A stretch of 62,570 nucleotides of DNA, taken from Alphaproteobacteria bacterium (GTDB lineage: Bacteria; Pseudomonadota; Alphaproteobacteria; Micavibrionales; UBA2020). The stretch spans positions 1 through 62,570 of the forward strand of contig SCTB01000039.1 of NCBI GenBank assembly GCA_004297545.1, written 5' to 3'. The notes under the pieces were generated by a model, which was given only the letters and a program-made list of their open reading frames with translations, was not told the origin of the DNA and did no database searches. The position numbers and the translations under genes are program-made. How positions within the stretch are numbered: the first letter of the stretch is position 1; every line of letters begins with the position of its first letter. This document shows, piece by piece, positions 35,709-43,257 of the stretch.

Positions 35709-36197
35709 TCAGGACATCCACATCTCCCTTGTCGGCCATTGCCACCCGCGGCTGAAGAAGCTCTGTATCTTCTCGACGTTCATCGGTTTCCGGAAGATAC
35801 CGTCCGCGCGCAGGTCCAGCGCACGCCGTATTGTCTCATACGACAATTCCCCCGATACCACAACAACGGGTATTTCTTCAAGAAAAAGGTCGGATTTCAG
35901 CATCTCCAGCACGCGGAAGCCGTCCATTTTCGGCATATTCAGGTCGACAACGATAATGGTCGGCGTCATGCACATGACGGTATGATCCTGAAACCCCTGT
36001 GCACGCATATAGGAAATGAGGTCCTCGCCGTTGGAAAAAACCTTGACCTCCTGCACCAGCGCGGAGGATTCAAGCTCGCGCTTGCTGAAGGCCTGGTCAT
36101 CCAGATCATCCTCGACCAGAAATACGCGGCAGGGTTCCACCGAGGGGCTCCCCTCCGTATGGCCGGCTTTGCCGGGTGGCTTGATGTTCTTGTCCAT
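35709..36197 (-). CDS. Single-domain response regulator (Rcp1-like receiver)
   Basis: 162 residues; ATG with GGAGG eight bases upstream. Receiver residues are intact: FLVEDDLDDQ, IVVDLNMPKMDG, VVVSGE, FRKPM. The N-terminal 22 residues are polar and the C-terminal tail ends GWQWPTREMWMS. No DNA-binding domain, so it acts through protein contact or phosphotransfer. It lies in the middle of the three-receiver operon. The receiver region most resembles the phytochrome-associated Rcp1 type, which dimerises. Confidence 0.88.
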   Translation of the reverse strand: MDKNIKPPGKAGHTEGSPSVEPCRVFLVEDDLDDQAFSKRELESSALVQEVKVFSNGEDLISYMRAQGFQDHTVMCMTPTIIVVDLNMPKMDGFRVLEMLKSDLFLEEIPVVVVSGELSYETIRRALDLRADGIFRKPMNVEKIQSFFSRGWQWPTREMWMS

Positions 36198-36216
36198 AAT
36201 CTTCGCCTCCGCTTTT

Positions 36217-36681
36217 TTATCTTCTCGTCGCTTGATGCGGCTTGAAGTTGCCGTTTAATATTTTTATAAAGTCCCAGCGCGAAATCGGCTTCGGTAAAAA
36301 CGCCTTGGCTCCATATCCGAACGCCGCCTGCACTTCCCTGCGGTCAAGGGTCCCGGAAACCACCACAACGGGTATGTCGTTCATACCCTTCCTGCCATGG
36401 AGGAACTCCAGCGTCCTGAAGCCGTCCATGCCGGCCATGTGCAGGTCCAGCAGTATCAACCATGGACGTTCTTCGTCAAAATGGTCCTGCAGGTAGTGGA
36501 GCAGCGCAGCGCCATTGGGGAACGCAATGACCGGCATCTCGCCGAAGAGAAAATTGAGTTCGCGCCTGAGAAAAAACTGGTCATCGCTGTTATCATCCAC
36601 CACCGCTATCGGCCGTCTGGTTCCAAGCATGGCGTTTACGCGCCCGCGCCCTGCCGCATCTCTGTCTTTCCCCGCTTCCAT
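36217..36681 (-). CDS. Single-domain response regulator (Rcp1-like receiver)
   Basis: 154 residues. Receiver with AVVDDNSDDQ, LILLDLHMAGMDG, VVVSGT and FLPKPIS. No output domain. It is the first gene of the three-receiver minus-strand operon; a GGAAC-N16-CGTT promoter lies about 160-180 bases upstream. An internal ATG 17 codons in is an alternative start that would remove a charged N-terminal tail. It is closest in style to its two downstream neighbours but lacks their Trp-rich tail. Confidence 0.88.
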   Translation of the reverse strand: MEAGKDRDAAGRGRVNAMLGTRRPIAVVDDNSDDQFFLRRELNFLFGEMPVIAFPNGAALLHYLQDHFDEERPWLILLDLHMAGMDGFRTLEFLHGRKGMNDIPVVVVSGTLDRREVQAAFGYGAKAFLPKPISRWDFIKILNGNFKPHQATRR

Positions 36682-36838
36682 GACCGCTGCACCCTTTTAA
36701 GGTGCTCCCTCAAGGCAACATAGGACCTGCGCCTCCACCTTCTACTCTATCATCGCGCTTTTAAATACCCGTGAAGATTGGGTGACACTTGATTAAAATT
36801 GCGCCTAACTTCCCAAAAACGCCAGTTCCGCTCAAGGC

Positions 36839-36863
36839 AACGCCGCGTTTTTGAAACGGTTCC
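36839..36863 (-). promoter_or_regulatory. EcfG-type promoter (GGAAC-N16-CGTT) upstream of the receiver operon
   Basis: On the minus strand GGAAC (36859-36863) is followed after exactly 16 bases by CGTT (36839-36842). This matches the consensus recognised by the alphaproteobacterial general-stress sigma factor EcfG (GGAAC-N16/17-CGTT). It points at the three-receiver operon whose first ATG is at 36681, leaving a leader of about 150 bases. A match to this 9-base pattern with either spacing is expected about once by chance in this window, so position and orientation are the main support. Confidence 0.55.
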
Positions 36864-36961
36864 CTAAAATTTTAGGCATTTATTTGCGTGAGATGCGTTA
36901 AAATCCTGTCACGGCGTGCTAAAATAAAAGGAGTAGGCTTGGTTGCAACGAAGGTGCTGGC

Positions 36962-38125
36962 ATGATGACGGAACTGCACTCACAGCCGTCTCCCCCGTTC
37001 AATGTTCTGATTGTTGAAGACAGTCCGGAAGACAGGGAGCTTTATCGCCGCATCCTGAGCCGCAATGCCGGCACGTTCCGGCTTTACGAAGCCTCGAATA
37101 TCGACGAAGGCCTCGATCTGGCGCGGCAGCATGCCCTGGACTGCATTGTCCTCGATTTCCAGCTGCCGGACGGGGACGGCATCGACTTCATCCATAAATA
37201 CCAGGATGCCCGGTTCGCGAGCGGTGCGGCGATCGTGATGGTCACCGGGCGCGGCAGCGAGCGCACGGCCGTGGAGGTCATGAAACTCGGCGCCCTGGAC
37301 TATATCACCAAGAGCAGCATCCTCGAGGGATTCTTCACCCAGAGCATCCTGAATGCGATCGAGCGTCAGCACCTCAAGGGAGAAATCGTCCGTTATCAGC
37401 AGGAACTGGAGCGTTCCTACCAGGCTCTTTCCGAGTTCACGCATACGGCGTCCCATGACCTGAAGGCGCCGCTCCGGCATATCGTTTCCTATTGCAACCT
37501 TATCCGGGAGGACTTCGCCGACAAGCTGGACGAGAAGGGCGCCGAATATATCAAGCGCCTCGGCGTCAATGCGCAGCGCCTGCAGAAACTGGTCGACGAC
37601 CTTCTCGCATATTCGGAAGTCGCGAATTCGCGGGAGGAAAAGACGACCGTCGATTGCAACGTCATCATGGCCGAAGTCCTGGAGGTTCTTGAGGAGCCTA
37701 TCCGCGAGACGAATGCGACGCTAAATGTGGCGCCCCTGCCGGTCATCACCGCGTTTCCGTTTCGCGTGAAACAGCTGTTCCAGAACCTGATTTCGAACGC
37801 GATCAAATACCGCAGCCGCGACCGCAATCCGGTCATATCCGTAAAGGTCCAGGATAAGGGAAACGAATACCAGTTCGCGATCGAGGACAACGGATGCGGC
37901 ATCGAGCCTGAATTCTCGAGCGTCATTTTCCAGGCTTTCAAGCGGCTGCACACCCGGGATGAAATCGAAGGATCCGGCCTCGGGCTTTCGATTTGCCGGA
38001 AAATCACCGAGATGCACGGCGGTGGAATCTGGGTGGAATCCAAACCTGGAACGGGGTCTGTTTTTTACTTCACAATCCCCAAGCTCGAGGCGCGCCGTAA
38101 CGTCCTCTACGGCACGACCGGCTGA
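36962..38125 (+). CDS. Receiver-histidine kinase (REC-HisKA-HATPase)
   Basis: 387 residues with no membrane segment, so cytosolic. An N-terminal receiver (about 14-130) has LIVEDSPEDREL, phospho-Asp65 in IVLDFQLPDGDG, VMVTGRG and Lys in YITKSSI. A coiled segment leads to HisKA (TASHDLKAPLR, His165), then HATPase with NLISNAIKYRS, EDNGCGIEP and GSGLGLSICRK. The receiver precedes the kinase, so an upstream kinase probably controls this enzyme. It lies between receiver genes on the opposite strand. Confidence 0.92.
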   Translation: MMTELHSQPSPPFNVLIVEDSPEDRELYRRILSRNAGTFRLYEASNIDEGLDLARQHALDCIVLDFQLPDGDGIDFIHKYQDARFASGAAIVMVTGRGSERTAVEVMKLGALDYITKSSILEGFFTQSILNAIERQHLKGEIVRYQQELERSYQALSEFTHTASHDLKAPLRHIVSYCNLIREDFADKLDEKGAEYIKRLGVNAQRLQKLVDDLLAYSEVANSREEKTTVDCNVIMAEVLEVLEEPIRETNATLNVAPLPVITAFPFRVKQLFQNLISNAIKYRSRDRNPVISVKVQDKGNEYQFAIEDNGCGIEPEFSSVIFQAFKRLHTRDEIEGSGLGLSICRKITEMHGGGIWVESKPGTGSVFYFTIPKLEARRNVLYGTTG

Positions 38126-38142
38126 TTCCAGGATTTCTGATT

Positions 38143-38595
38143 TTAAGCTTTTCCGGCGGCGTCCTTTTCCGGCAGCAGGGCCGTATCCAGCCAGTATTCC
38201 TTGATGCAGCGAATGGAAGCGCTCAGGGCATCGAAATCGACGGGTTTCTGCACATAGGAATTGGCCCCCAGCGCATAGCACATGCGCACGTCAGCATTAT
38301 AGTTTGACGTTGTCAGCACCACGACAGGAATGTCTTTCAGGGTCTCGTCTTTTTTAATGAACTCGAGCGTTTTCCGCCCGCCCATGCCCGGCATGTTGAG
38401 ATCAAGCAGGATCAGGCTGGGCCACGGGCTGCCGGGGGTTCTGAGATAGGCAAGTGCGGCCTCGCCTGACGTCAGGTGTTCAATTTTCTTGTCGAGCCCC
38501 GCCTTGCGGAAGGCGCGCTGGGTAGCCTCAAAATCGTCGATGCTGTCTTCCACCACGAGGATGGGGCCCTGCCGGACCGGCGGTTTAAGGCTCAT
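38143..38595 (-). CDS. Single-domain response regulator (Rcp1-like receiver)
   Basis: 150 residues; ATG with AGGAG seven bases upstream. Receiver with VVEDSIDDFEATQRAF, LILLDLNMPGMGG, VVLTTSN and VQKPVDFD. The LTTSN and DDxxATQRAFRKAG wording is typical of Rcp1 receivers paired with phytochrome-like kinases. No output domain. It converges with the REC-HK gene, 17 bases apart, and is the most likely partner of that kinase (inference from position). Confidence 0.88.
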   Translation of the reverse strand: MSLKPPVRQGPILVVEDSIDDFEATQRAFRKAGLDKKIEHLTSGEAALAYLRTPGSPWPSLILLDLNMPGMGGRKTLEFIKKDETLKDIPVVVLTTSNYNADVRMCYALGANSYVQKPVDFDALSASIRCIKEYWLDTALLPEKDAAGKA

Positions 38596-38734
38596 ATTCT
38601 CTCTCCTTCATATCCGGAGCGCTTGCAAGCAGTATAACCTGTTCTGGGTTCTTAAAGAAGCGGCGCCGTTAAAAACATAAGAAACACGCGCCGGGGCAGG
38701 TGCGGCGCGTGCGGGTAATAAACAGGATTTTTTA

Positions 38735-38989
38735 TTACACGGTTACAGTCCCGGATTCATCCTTCAAGGAGGATATAGGGCGCCTGGCGCCGCCTTCGGA
38801 AGACCACCACTGCAGCAGTGCCCTTTTCTGCGCCACAAGCTGGTCATAACGGCGCTGCAGCGTTGGGTCATCTTCAATCTCCTTCCAGAACCGTTTCTGG
38901 GCGTCCCAGCCAAGCTGCCCGTCGACCAATGCCTGAATCTCGAAATCACGGGTACGACTCCTGACGGAGAGAATGCTTCGCGGACTCAT
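38735..38989 (-). CDS. Soluble anti-sigma-factor-like protein
   Basis: 84 residues from the ATG at 38989, which has AGGAGG five bases upstream. The core FEIQALVDGQLGWDAQKRFWKEIEDDPTLQRRYDQLVAQKRAL follows the N-terminal anti-sigma pattern (LxAYVDGxLdpxxRxxVExxLxxDPxxxxRvxxyxxQxxxLr). The usual TM helix and periplasmic domain are missing; the protein stops soon after. A GGAAC-N17-CGTT promoter sits just upstream. A sigma factor of the EcfG-like group is encoded 7 kb away; whether the two interact is inference. Confidence 0.55.
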   Translation of the reverse strand: MSPRSILSVRSRTRDFEIQALVDGQLGWDAQKRFWKEIEDDPTLQRRYDQLVAQKRALLQWWSSEGGARRPISSLKDESGTVTV

Positions 38990-39007
38990 AGGGCCTCCTA
39001 TGCCCCT

Positions 39008-39033
39008 AACGAGAGAACCTGCTTTTGGGTTCC
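39008..39033 (-). promoter_or_regulatory. EcfG-type promoter (GGAAC-N17-CGTT) before the anti-sigma-like gene
   Basis: On the minus strand GGAAC (39029-39033), 17 bases, then CGTT (39008-39011). The start codon at 38989 is 18 bases beyond the -10 with AGGAGG between them, so the leader would be only about a dozen bases. Orientation, spacing and fit to the ribosome site make this the better of the two EcfG-type sites. Confidence 0.6.
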
Positions 39034-39099
39034 ATGCGATGCACAAAAATTCGCAGACAGGTCTTAACTGCCGGAAATGAATGTATTATTTTTTTTAAA

Positions 39100-39115
39100 C
39101 GCCCGCTATTGGGCG
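39100..39115 (-). terminator. Possible weak terminator after the glycerate kinase gene
   Basis: A short stem CGCCC / GGGCG around a 6-base loop, followed on the minus strand by TTT then an A/T-rich run, 29 bases after the glycerate kinase stop. Only five pairs, so low confidence. Confidence 0.3.
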
Positions 39116-39143
39116 CATAAAATTTTTCACCGGAAGGACTGCT

Positions 39144-40400
39144 TCATCCGGGGGCGTCGTCCAGCAGGACCGCACGAAAATCGTTAACATTCGTCAGGGT
39201 CGGTCCGGTGACGATCGAGTCGCCGAGAGACTGGAAAAAGCCGTGACCGTCGTTGTTCGCAAGGCTGGCTGCTGGGTCGATGCCCGCGGCGCGGGCGCGC
39301 GCCAGGCTGTCCGGGGCGAGATAGGCTCCGGCAATCTCTTCCATGCCGTCGACGCCGTCGGTATCTCCCGCAAGCGCATAAACACGGCCGCGGCCCTTCA
39401 GCGCAAGGCCCAGCGACAAAAGGAATTCCACATTCCTGCCGCCCCGGCCGTTGCCGGTGACGGTGACGGTGGTCTCTCCGCCCGACAGCAGCACGCAAGG
39501 CGGCTTGAAACGCGCCTCCTCCGCAAGCGAAGCCATGTCGCGCCCCAGTTTGCGCGCTTCCCCTTCAAGGGCGTCGCCAAGAATATGAGGCCTGACGCCA
39601 TTTGCTTCCGCCAGTGCGGCCGCCTTTTCCAGCGCCATGCGCGGCGTGGCGATAAGTTTGACAATACCGTTCTCCAGGCGGGGGTCTCCCGGCTTGACGG
39701 ATTCAGCCGTGCCATCCGCCAGCGCCTTTCGAACGGAAGATGGAACGCCGATTTTGTACTTTTCAAGAATGGACAGCGCATCGGCGCAGGTGGTCGTATC
39801 TGCGACGGTCGGGCCCGAAGCGATATCCATCGGGTTGTCTCCCGGCACGTCTGATATAAGCAAAGTAACCACTTTTGCGGGAAAACATGCGGCGGCCAGC
39901 CTGCCGCCCTTGATGGATGACAGATGCCGCCGCACGCAGTTCATTTCGCCAATCGCGGCGCCGCATTTGAGCAGGCTGCGGCTGATATCCTGCTTTTCCG
40001 CAAGCGTAAGGCCGGGCATAGGCAGCGGCAGCAGCGCCGATCCGCCGCCGGAAACAAGGCACAGGACCAGGTCTTTTTCCGTCAGGCCGCCCGCCATCTC
40101 CAGCATGCGCCGCGCGGCATTCAGGCCGGCGTCATCCGGCACCGGATGCGCGGCCCTGACGATCTCGATACGGCTGCAGGGAGTTTCATAGCCGTGGCGC
40201 GTCACGACAAGTCCGCGCAAATCTCCCGGCCAGTTGTCCTCCACGGCCTTCGCCATGGCGGCGGAGGCCTTGCCGGCGCCGAAGACAAGCGTCCGCCCTT
40301 CCGGAACCTGCGGCAGGTGGGCCGGCAGGCACAGGGACGGCTGCGCCGCCGCGATTGCCGCCCGGAACAGGCTTTCCAGGAATGGGCGCGGATTATTCAT
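39144..40400 (-). CDS. Glycerate 2-kinase, MOFRL family (TtuD/GckA type)
   Basis: 418 residues; phosphorylates glycerate to 2-phosphoglycerate in the cytosol. Visible family features: LVFGAGKASAAMAKAVE, LVVTRHGYETP, AHPVPDDAG, CLVSGGGSALLPLP with the active-site loop, VRRHLSSIKGGRLA, LLISDVPGDNPMDIASGPTV, and the C-terminal MOFRL domain (LLSGGETTVTVTGNGRGGRN, AGDTDGVDG, NNDGHGFF). It is the last gene of an ABC exporter, thiamine-kinase-like and glycerate kinase operon; its ATG overlaps the preceding stop by 8 bases. Confidence 0.92.
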   Translation of the reverse strand: MNNPRPFLESLFRAAIAAAQPSLCLPAHLPQVPEGRTLVFGAGKASAAMAKAVEDNWPGDLRGLVVTRHGYETPCSRIEIVRAAHPVPDDAGLNAARRMLEMAGGLTEKDLVLCLVSGGGSALLPLPMPGLTLAEKQDISRSLLKCGAAIGEMNCVRRHLSSIKGGRLAAACFPAKVVTLLISDVPGDNPMDIASGPTVADTTTCADALSILEKYKIGVPSSVRKALADGTAESVKPGDPRLENGIVKLIATPRMALEKAAALAEANGVRPHILGDALEGEARKLGRDMASLAEEARFKPPCVLLSGGETTVTVTGNGRGGRNVEFLLSLGLALKGRGRVYALAGDTDGVDGMEEIAGAYLAPDSLARARAAGIDPAASLANNDGHGFFQSLGDSIVTGPTLTNVNDFRAVLLDDAPG

Positions 40401-41037
40401 GCGGAAAAATAATCGCGACAGGGGAATCGGATATCAGTTTTACCTCTCCCGTTGCTTCGTTTGAAATGCCTGCGCCGGACAGCGTTTCAATGACAAGACT
40501 CCCGGCGGGATAACGGCACTTGCCTGAAAGGCTTACCGTCGAACGATCGAAGGCAACCAGGGAAAAAATCCCCTTATGCGCGAATACATGTTCCCCGGCG
40601 GCAAGGAAGACGAAAAGGGGGAGTAGACCTTCGTCATAGAAAACGCCCCTTTGAAACCTTTGGCGCCGTTTCATCTCGGCGTGGATTTCGCCGAAGTTGG
40701 CCAGCGCGTGGTCCGGTCTTGCGCCGATGAAACCGAAGAGGTGCAGGTCGCGCCAGCGCCAGGACCGGATGCCGTTCAGGCAAAAACGCAGGTCGGTTTC
40801 GTCCTGCGCCGTCTTCATCATGGCCGGAATTTTTGCCGGCGCCGCGCCGGAATCCCCGTCGCCCGCCCAGAGAAAGGGCCGGTGCGCAAAGCGAATGCCC
40901 CCGTCGACGGCGATCTGCGGCGCGTCCGCCAAGCCGAGCGCGTTCAGCGCCAAGGGCGTCAACGTGCTCTTCAGCACAGGCCCCGCCAGGATAAGGCTTT
41001 CCGCGCCCGGGTCCAGGCCCTGCCAGCCGGGGCTCAC
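40393..41037 (-). CDS. Thiamine pyrophosphokinase-like protein
   Basis: 214 residues from a GTG at 41037, which overlaps the ABC transporter stop as GTGA; the longer open frame upstream is an out-of-frame shadow of the transporter end. The TPK pattern is present: AVDGGIRFA, WAGDGDSG (where TPK has GDFDS), LHLFGFIGARPDHALANFGE (TPK GxRxDHxLaN) and a beta-rich C-terminal domain ending VAIIFPHE. It probably transfers pyrophosphate to thiamine, but divergence in the GDxDS motif leaves the substrate open. It is translationally coupled to both neighbours. Confidence 0.7.
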   Translation of the reverse strand: MSPGWQGLDPGAESLILAGPVLKSTLTPLALNALGLADAPQIAVDGGIRFAHRPFLWAGDGDSGAAPAKIPAMMKTAQDETDLRFCLNGIRSWRWRDLHLFGFIGARPDHALANFGEIHAEMKRRQRFQRGVFYDEGLLPLFVFLAAGEHVFAHKGIFSLVAFDRSTVSLSGKCRYPAGSLVIETLSGAGISNEATGEVKLISDSPVAIIFPHE

Positions 41038-42860
41038 TGGCCCACCGCCTGCGGCAGGGCGTCCGGCAGAAAGCCGCCGGCCTGCAGTTTCCACAGCCGC
41101 GCAAAGACGCCGCCGTGCGCCAGAAGGTCTTCAAACGATCCGTCCTCGATCACGCGGCCGTGCTCCATGACGACGATGCGGTCCATGTGCGACAGCGTCG
41201 AGAGGCGATGCGCGATGACGACCGTCGTGCGCCCCTCCATCGCGTGCATCATGGCGGACTGGATGGCTTTTTCCGTTTCGCTGTCGAGCGCCGAGGTCGC
41301 CTCGTCGAGCACGAGGACGGGGGCATCCTTGATGATGGCGCGGGCGATCGCGATGCGCTGGCGCTGGCCGCCCGACAGTTTCACGCCGCGCTCGCCCACA
41401 AGGGTGTCGTATCCCTTCGGCATGGTGGCGATGAAGTTCTGCGCTTCCGCGGCGCGCGCGGCGGATTCCACCTCTGCCGGCGTCGCCGCCAGCCTGCCGT
41501 AGCGGATATTTTCGCCCAGCGTCCGGTGGAAAAGCACGGGTTCCTGCGGAATGACGGAAATGGACGCATGCAGGCTGTCCTGCGTCACTTCCGCGATATT
41601 CTGCCCGTCTATATATATGCCGCCGCCCGTCACGTCATGGGCGCGCAGCAAGAGGTGGCATAGCGTGCTCTTGCCCGCGCCGCTGACGCCCACCAGCCCC
41701 ACGCGCTGCCCGGCGGGAATGAACAGGTTCAGTTTCTCGAAAACCGGCTGCCCCGGAATATATGAGAAATCGACGTCGCGGAAGTCGATCGCGCCCTGCA
41801 CCACCTGGAGGTCGGGCGCGCCCGGTTTGTCGAGGATGCTCAAGGGCGTTGAAATCTTGTGGAGAGCCTCCTGCAATATGCCGATATCGTCGAACTTGGA
41901 ACTCAGCAGGTTGACCGTGCCTGCAATCGCGCCGAACAGGTTCATGGACAGGCCGACCGTCATCGCAAGCTGCGCCGTACTTACATTGCCCTGCTGCCAG
42001 CCGTGGACGACGAGCGCCATGAAGCCGCAGAGGAAAAAGGTCATGATGGTATCGAAGATGCCCCAGAACCAGCTTACCCAGCGCAAACGGTTCACGAAGG
42101 TCTGCGTCATCTGGTCCTGCGCGTGGTCCAGGCGGTTCAATTCTTCGCGCCAGCCGACATTCTGCTGAACGATAGACAGGTTCGTCGTGCTGTCGACGAT
42201 ATACCCGGTCAGCAGCGAGGATTTCTCGGCCTGCTGCAGGGAAAGCATGGTCCACTTCGGCGCCGTCAGGACGGCGCAGATGGCGCCGACGACCAGAAAG
42301 CCCGGGATGAAGAGCGCGAACTGGGGCGTGATGCCCCACAGCAGCACGCCTGCCGTGACGAAACGCACGGCGAGCGGGATGATGCTGTACTGCATCTTGT
42401 CGCGCAACCCGCTGATGACGTCGCCCGCGCGCCGGACATGGTTCGCCAGTACGCCGGCGAAATTGGCGTGAAGGAAAGCCTGGCTTTGCTGGATGAGCCG
42501 CGCGAACAAAAGGGCGCGCGTGGTGTTCAGGAGTTCCGGCACGTAATGCCGCTCCATATATTCGCGGCAGCGGTAGGATATGTTCCTCAGCGTCCACAGG
42601 CCCGCAAGGATCAGCAACTCATAAGTCACTTTTTCCCACAACCTGTCGCCGGCGGTGGCGATCACGCCGACGATGCGTCCCAGCGCCCAGGTCACGAGCG
42701 TGTCGGCTGCCGTTGATATGATTTCAAAGAGATAAGCCGCCCCCGCCTGCCATTTCATGCCGGGAGAGCAGTGCTGGAGCACGTAACGGATGAAAGGCAG
42801 CGGCTTTTCCGGCGTCCTCGGGATGCGTTTCGGCAGGCTCAGGTCTATTGAATGTCGCAT
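41034..42860 (-). CDS. ABC exporter, fused permease-ATPase (MsbA-like)
   Basis: 608 residues from the ATG at 42860; an earlier ATG at 42920 would add 20 residues, and neither has a strong ribosome site. The six-helix exporter domain (about 40-340) precedes the ATPase: Walker A GLVGVSGAGKST, Q-loop IPQEPVLFHRTL, signature KLSGGQRQR, Walker B VLVLDEATSALD and switch His in VIAHRLST. The substrate is unknown; lipid, peptide or drug are all possible. First gene of the operon with the thiamine-kinase-like gene and glycerate kinase. Confidence 0.92.
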   Translation of the reverse strand: MRHSIDLSLPKRIPRTPEKPLPFIRYVLQHCSPGMKWQAGAAYLFEIISTAADTLVTWALGRIVGVIATAGDRLWEKVTYELLILAGLWTLRNISYRCREYMERHYVPELLNTTRALLFARLIQQSQAFLHANFAGVLANHVRRAGDVISGLRDKMQYSIIPLAVRFVTAGVLLWGITPQFALFIPGFLVVGAICAVLTAPKWTMLSLQQAEKSSLLTGYIVDSTTNLSIVQQNVGWREELNRLDHAQDQMTQTFVNRLRWVSWFWGIFDTIMTFFLCGFMALVVHGWQQGNVSTAQLAMTVGLSMNLFGAIAGTVNLLSSKFDDIGILQEALHKISTPLSILDKPGAPDLQVVQGAIDFRDVDFSYIPGQPVFEKLNLFIPAGQRVGLVGVSGAGKSTLCHLLLRAHDVTGGGIYIDGQNIAEVTQDSLHASISVIPQEPVLFHRTLGENIRYGRLAATPAEVESAARAAEAQNFIATMPKGYDTLVGERGVKLSGGQRQRIAIARAIIKDAPVLVLDEATSALDSETEKAIQSAMMHAMEGRTTVVIAHRLSTLSHMDRIVVMEHGRVIEDGSFEDLLAHGGVFARLWKLQAGGFLPDALPQAVGQ

Positions 42861-42982
42861 GACTGGCGATCCGGCTTCCAAGGAGTTTCTGAACTCTTCC
42901 TCCCGTCCCGCGTTTGCCATACAGGAGGGAAGAAAGGCAGTATAAGCCTGTCTTCCCGGAAAACAACATGGGGAGTAGGGGC

Positions 42983-43159
42983 ATGTTACATTGGGCATTG
43001 TCTTTCCTGATACTGGCGCTGGTCGCCGGGTTTTTGGGGTTCGGGGGTATTGCGATTGTCTCCATCGAAATCGCCCGCCTCCTGTTCGGCGTCTTTCTGC
43101 TCCTCTTCCTGCTGGCGGCGGCTATTCATGTTCTGCAGGGGAAGGCGCCCCCGGTATAA
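42983..43159 (+). CDS. DUF1328/UPF0391 (YtjA-like) small membrane protein
   Basis: 58 residues from the ATG at 42983, with GGGAG upstream. Two hydrophobic helices (about 3-25 and 29-50) and the motif [35 protein letters not shown] are typical of this small family found across proteobacteria and often induced by stress. Function unknown. It lies alone between the divergent ABC exporter and a terminator. Confidence 0.8.
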   Translation: MLHWALSFLILALVAGFLGFGGIAIVSIEIARLLFGVFLLLFLLAAAIHVLQGKAPPV

Positions 43160-43183
43160 GTTTTCATAATACCAAAAGGTAAT

Positions 43184-43211
43184 AAAAAGATGTCTTTCCG
43201 GGCATCTTTTT
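43184..43211 (+). terminator. Rho-independent terminator after the DUF1328 gene
   Basis: Nine-base arms AAAAAGATG / CATCTTTTT around a 10-base loop, followed by TATATTATT, 24 bases after the stop at 43159. The A-run before it means it could also act on the other strand. Confidence 0.8.
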
Positions 43212-43257
43212 ATATTATTCGGTGCGCCAGAAATAAACCTGAAGGGACGCCTATTGC

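Noticed and set aside
35136-38595. One of the receivers as PhyR
   Set aside because: PhyR has an N-terminal sigma-like domain; all four stand-alone proteins are receivers with only short extensions.
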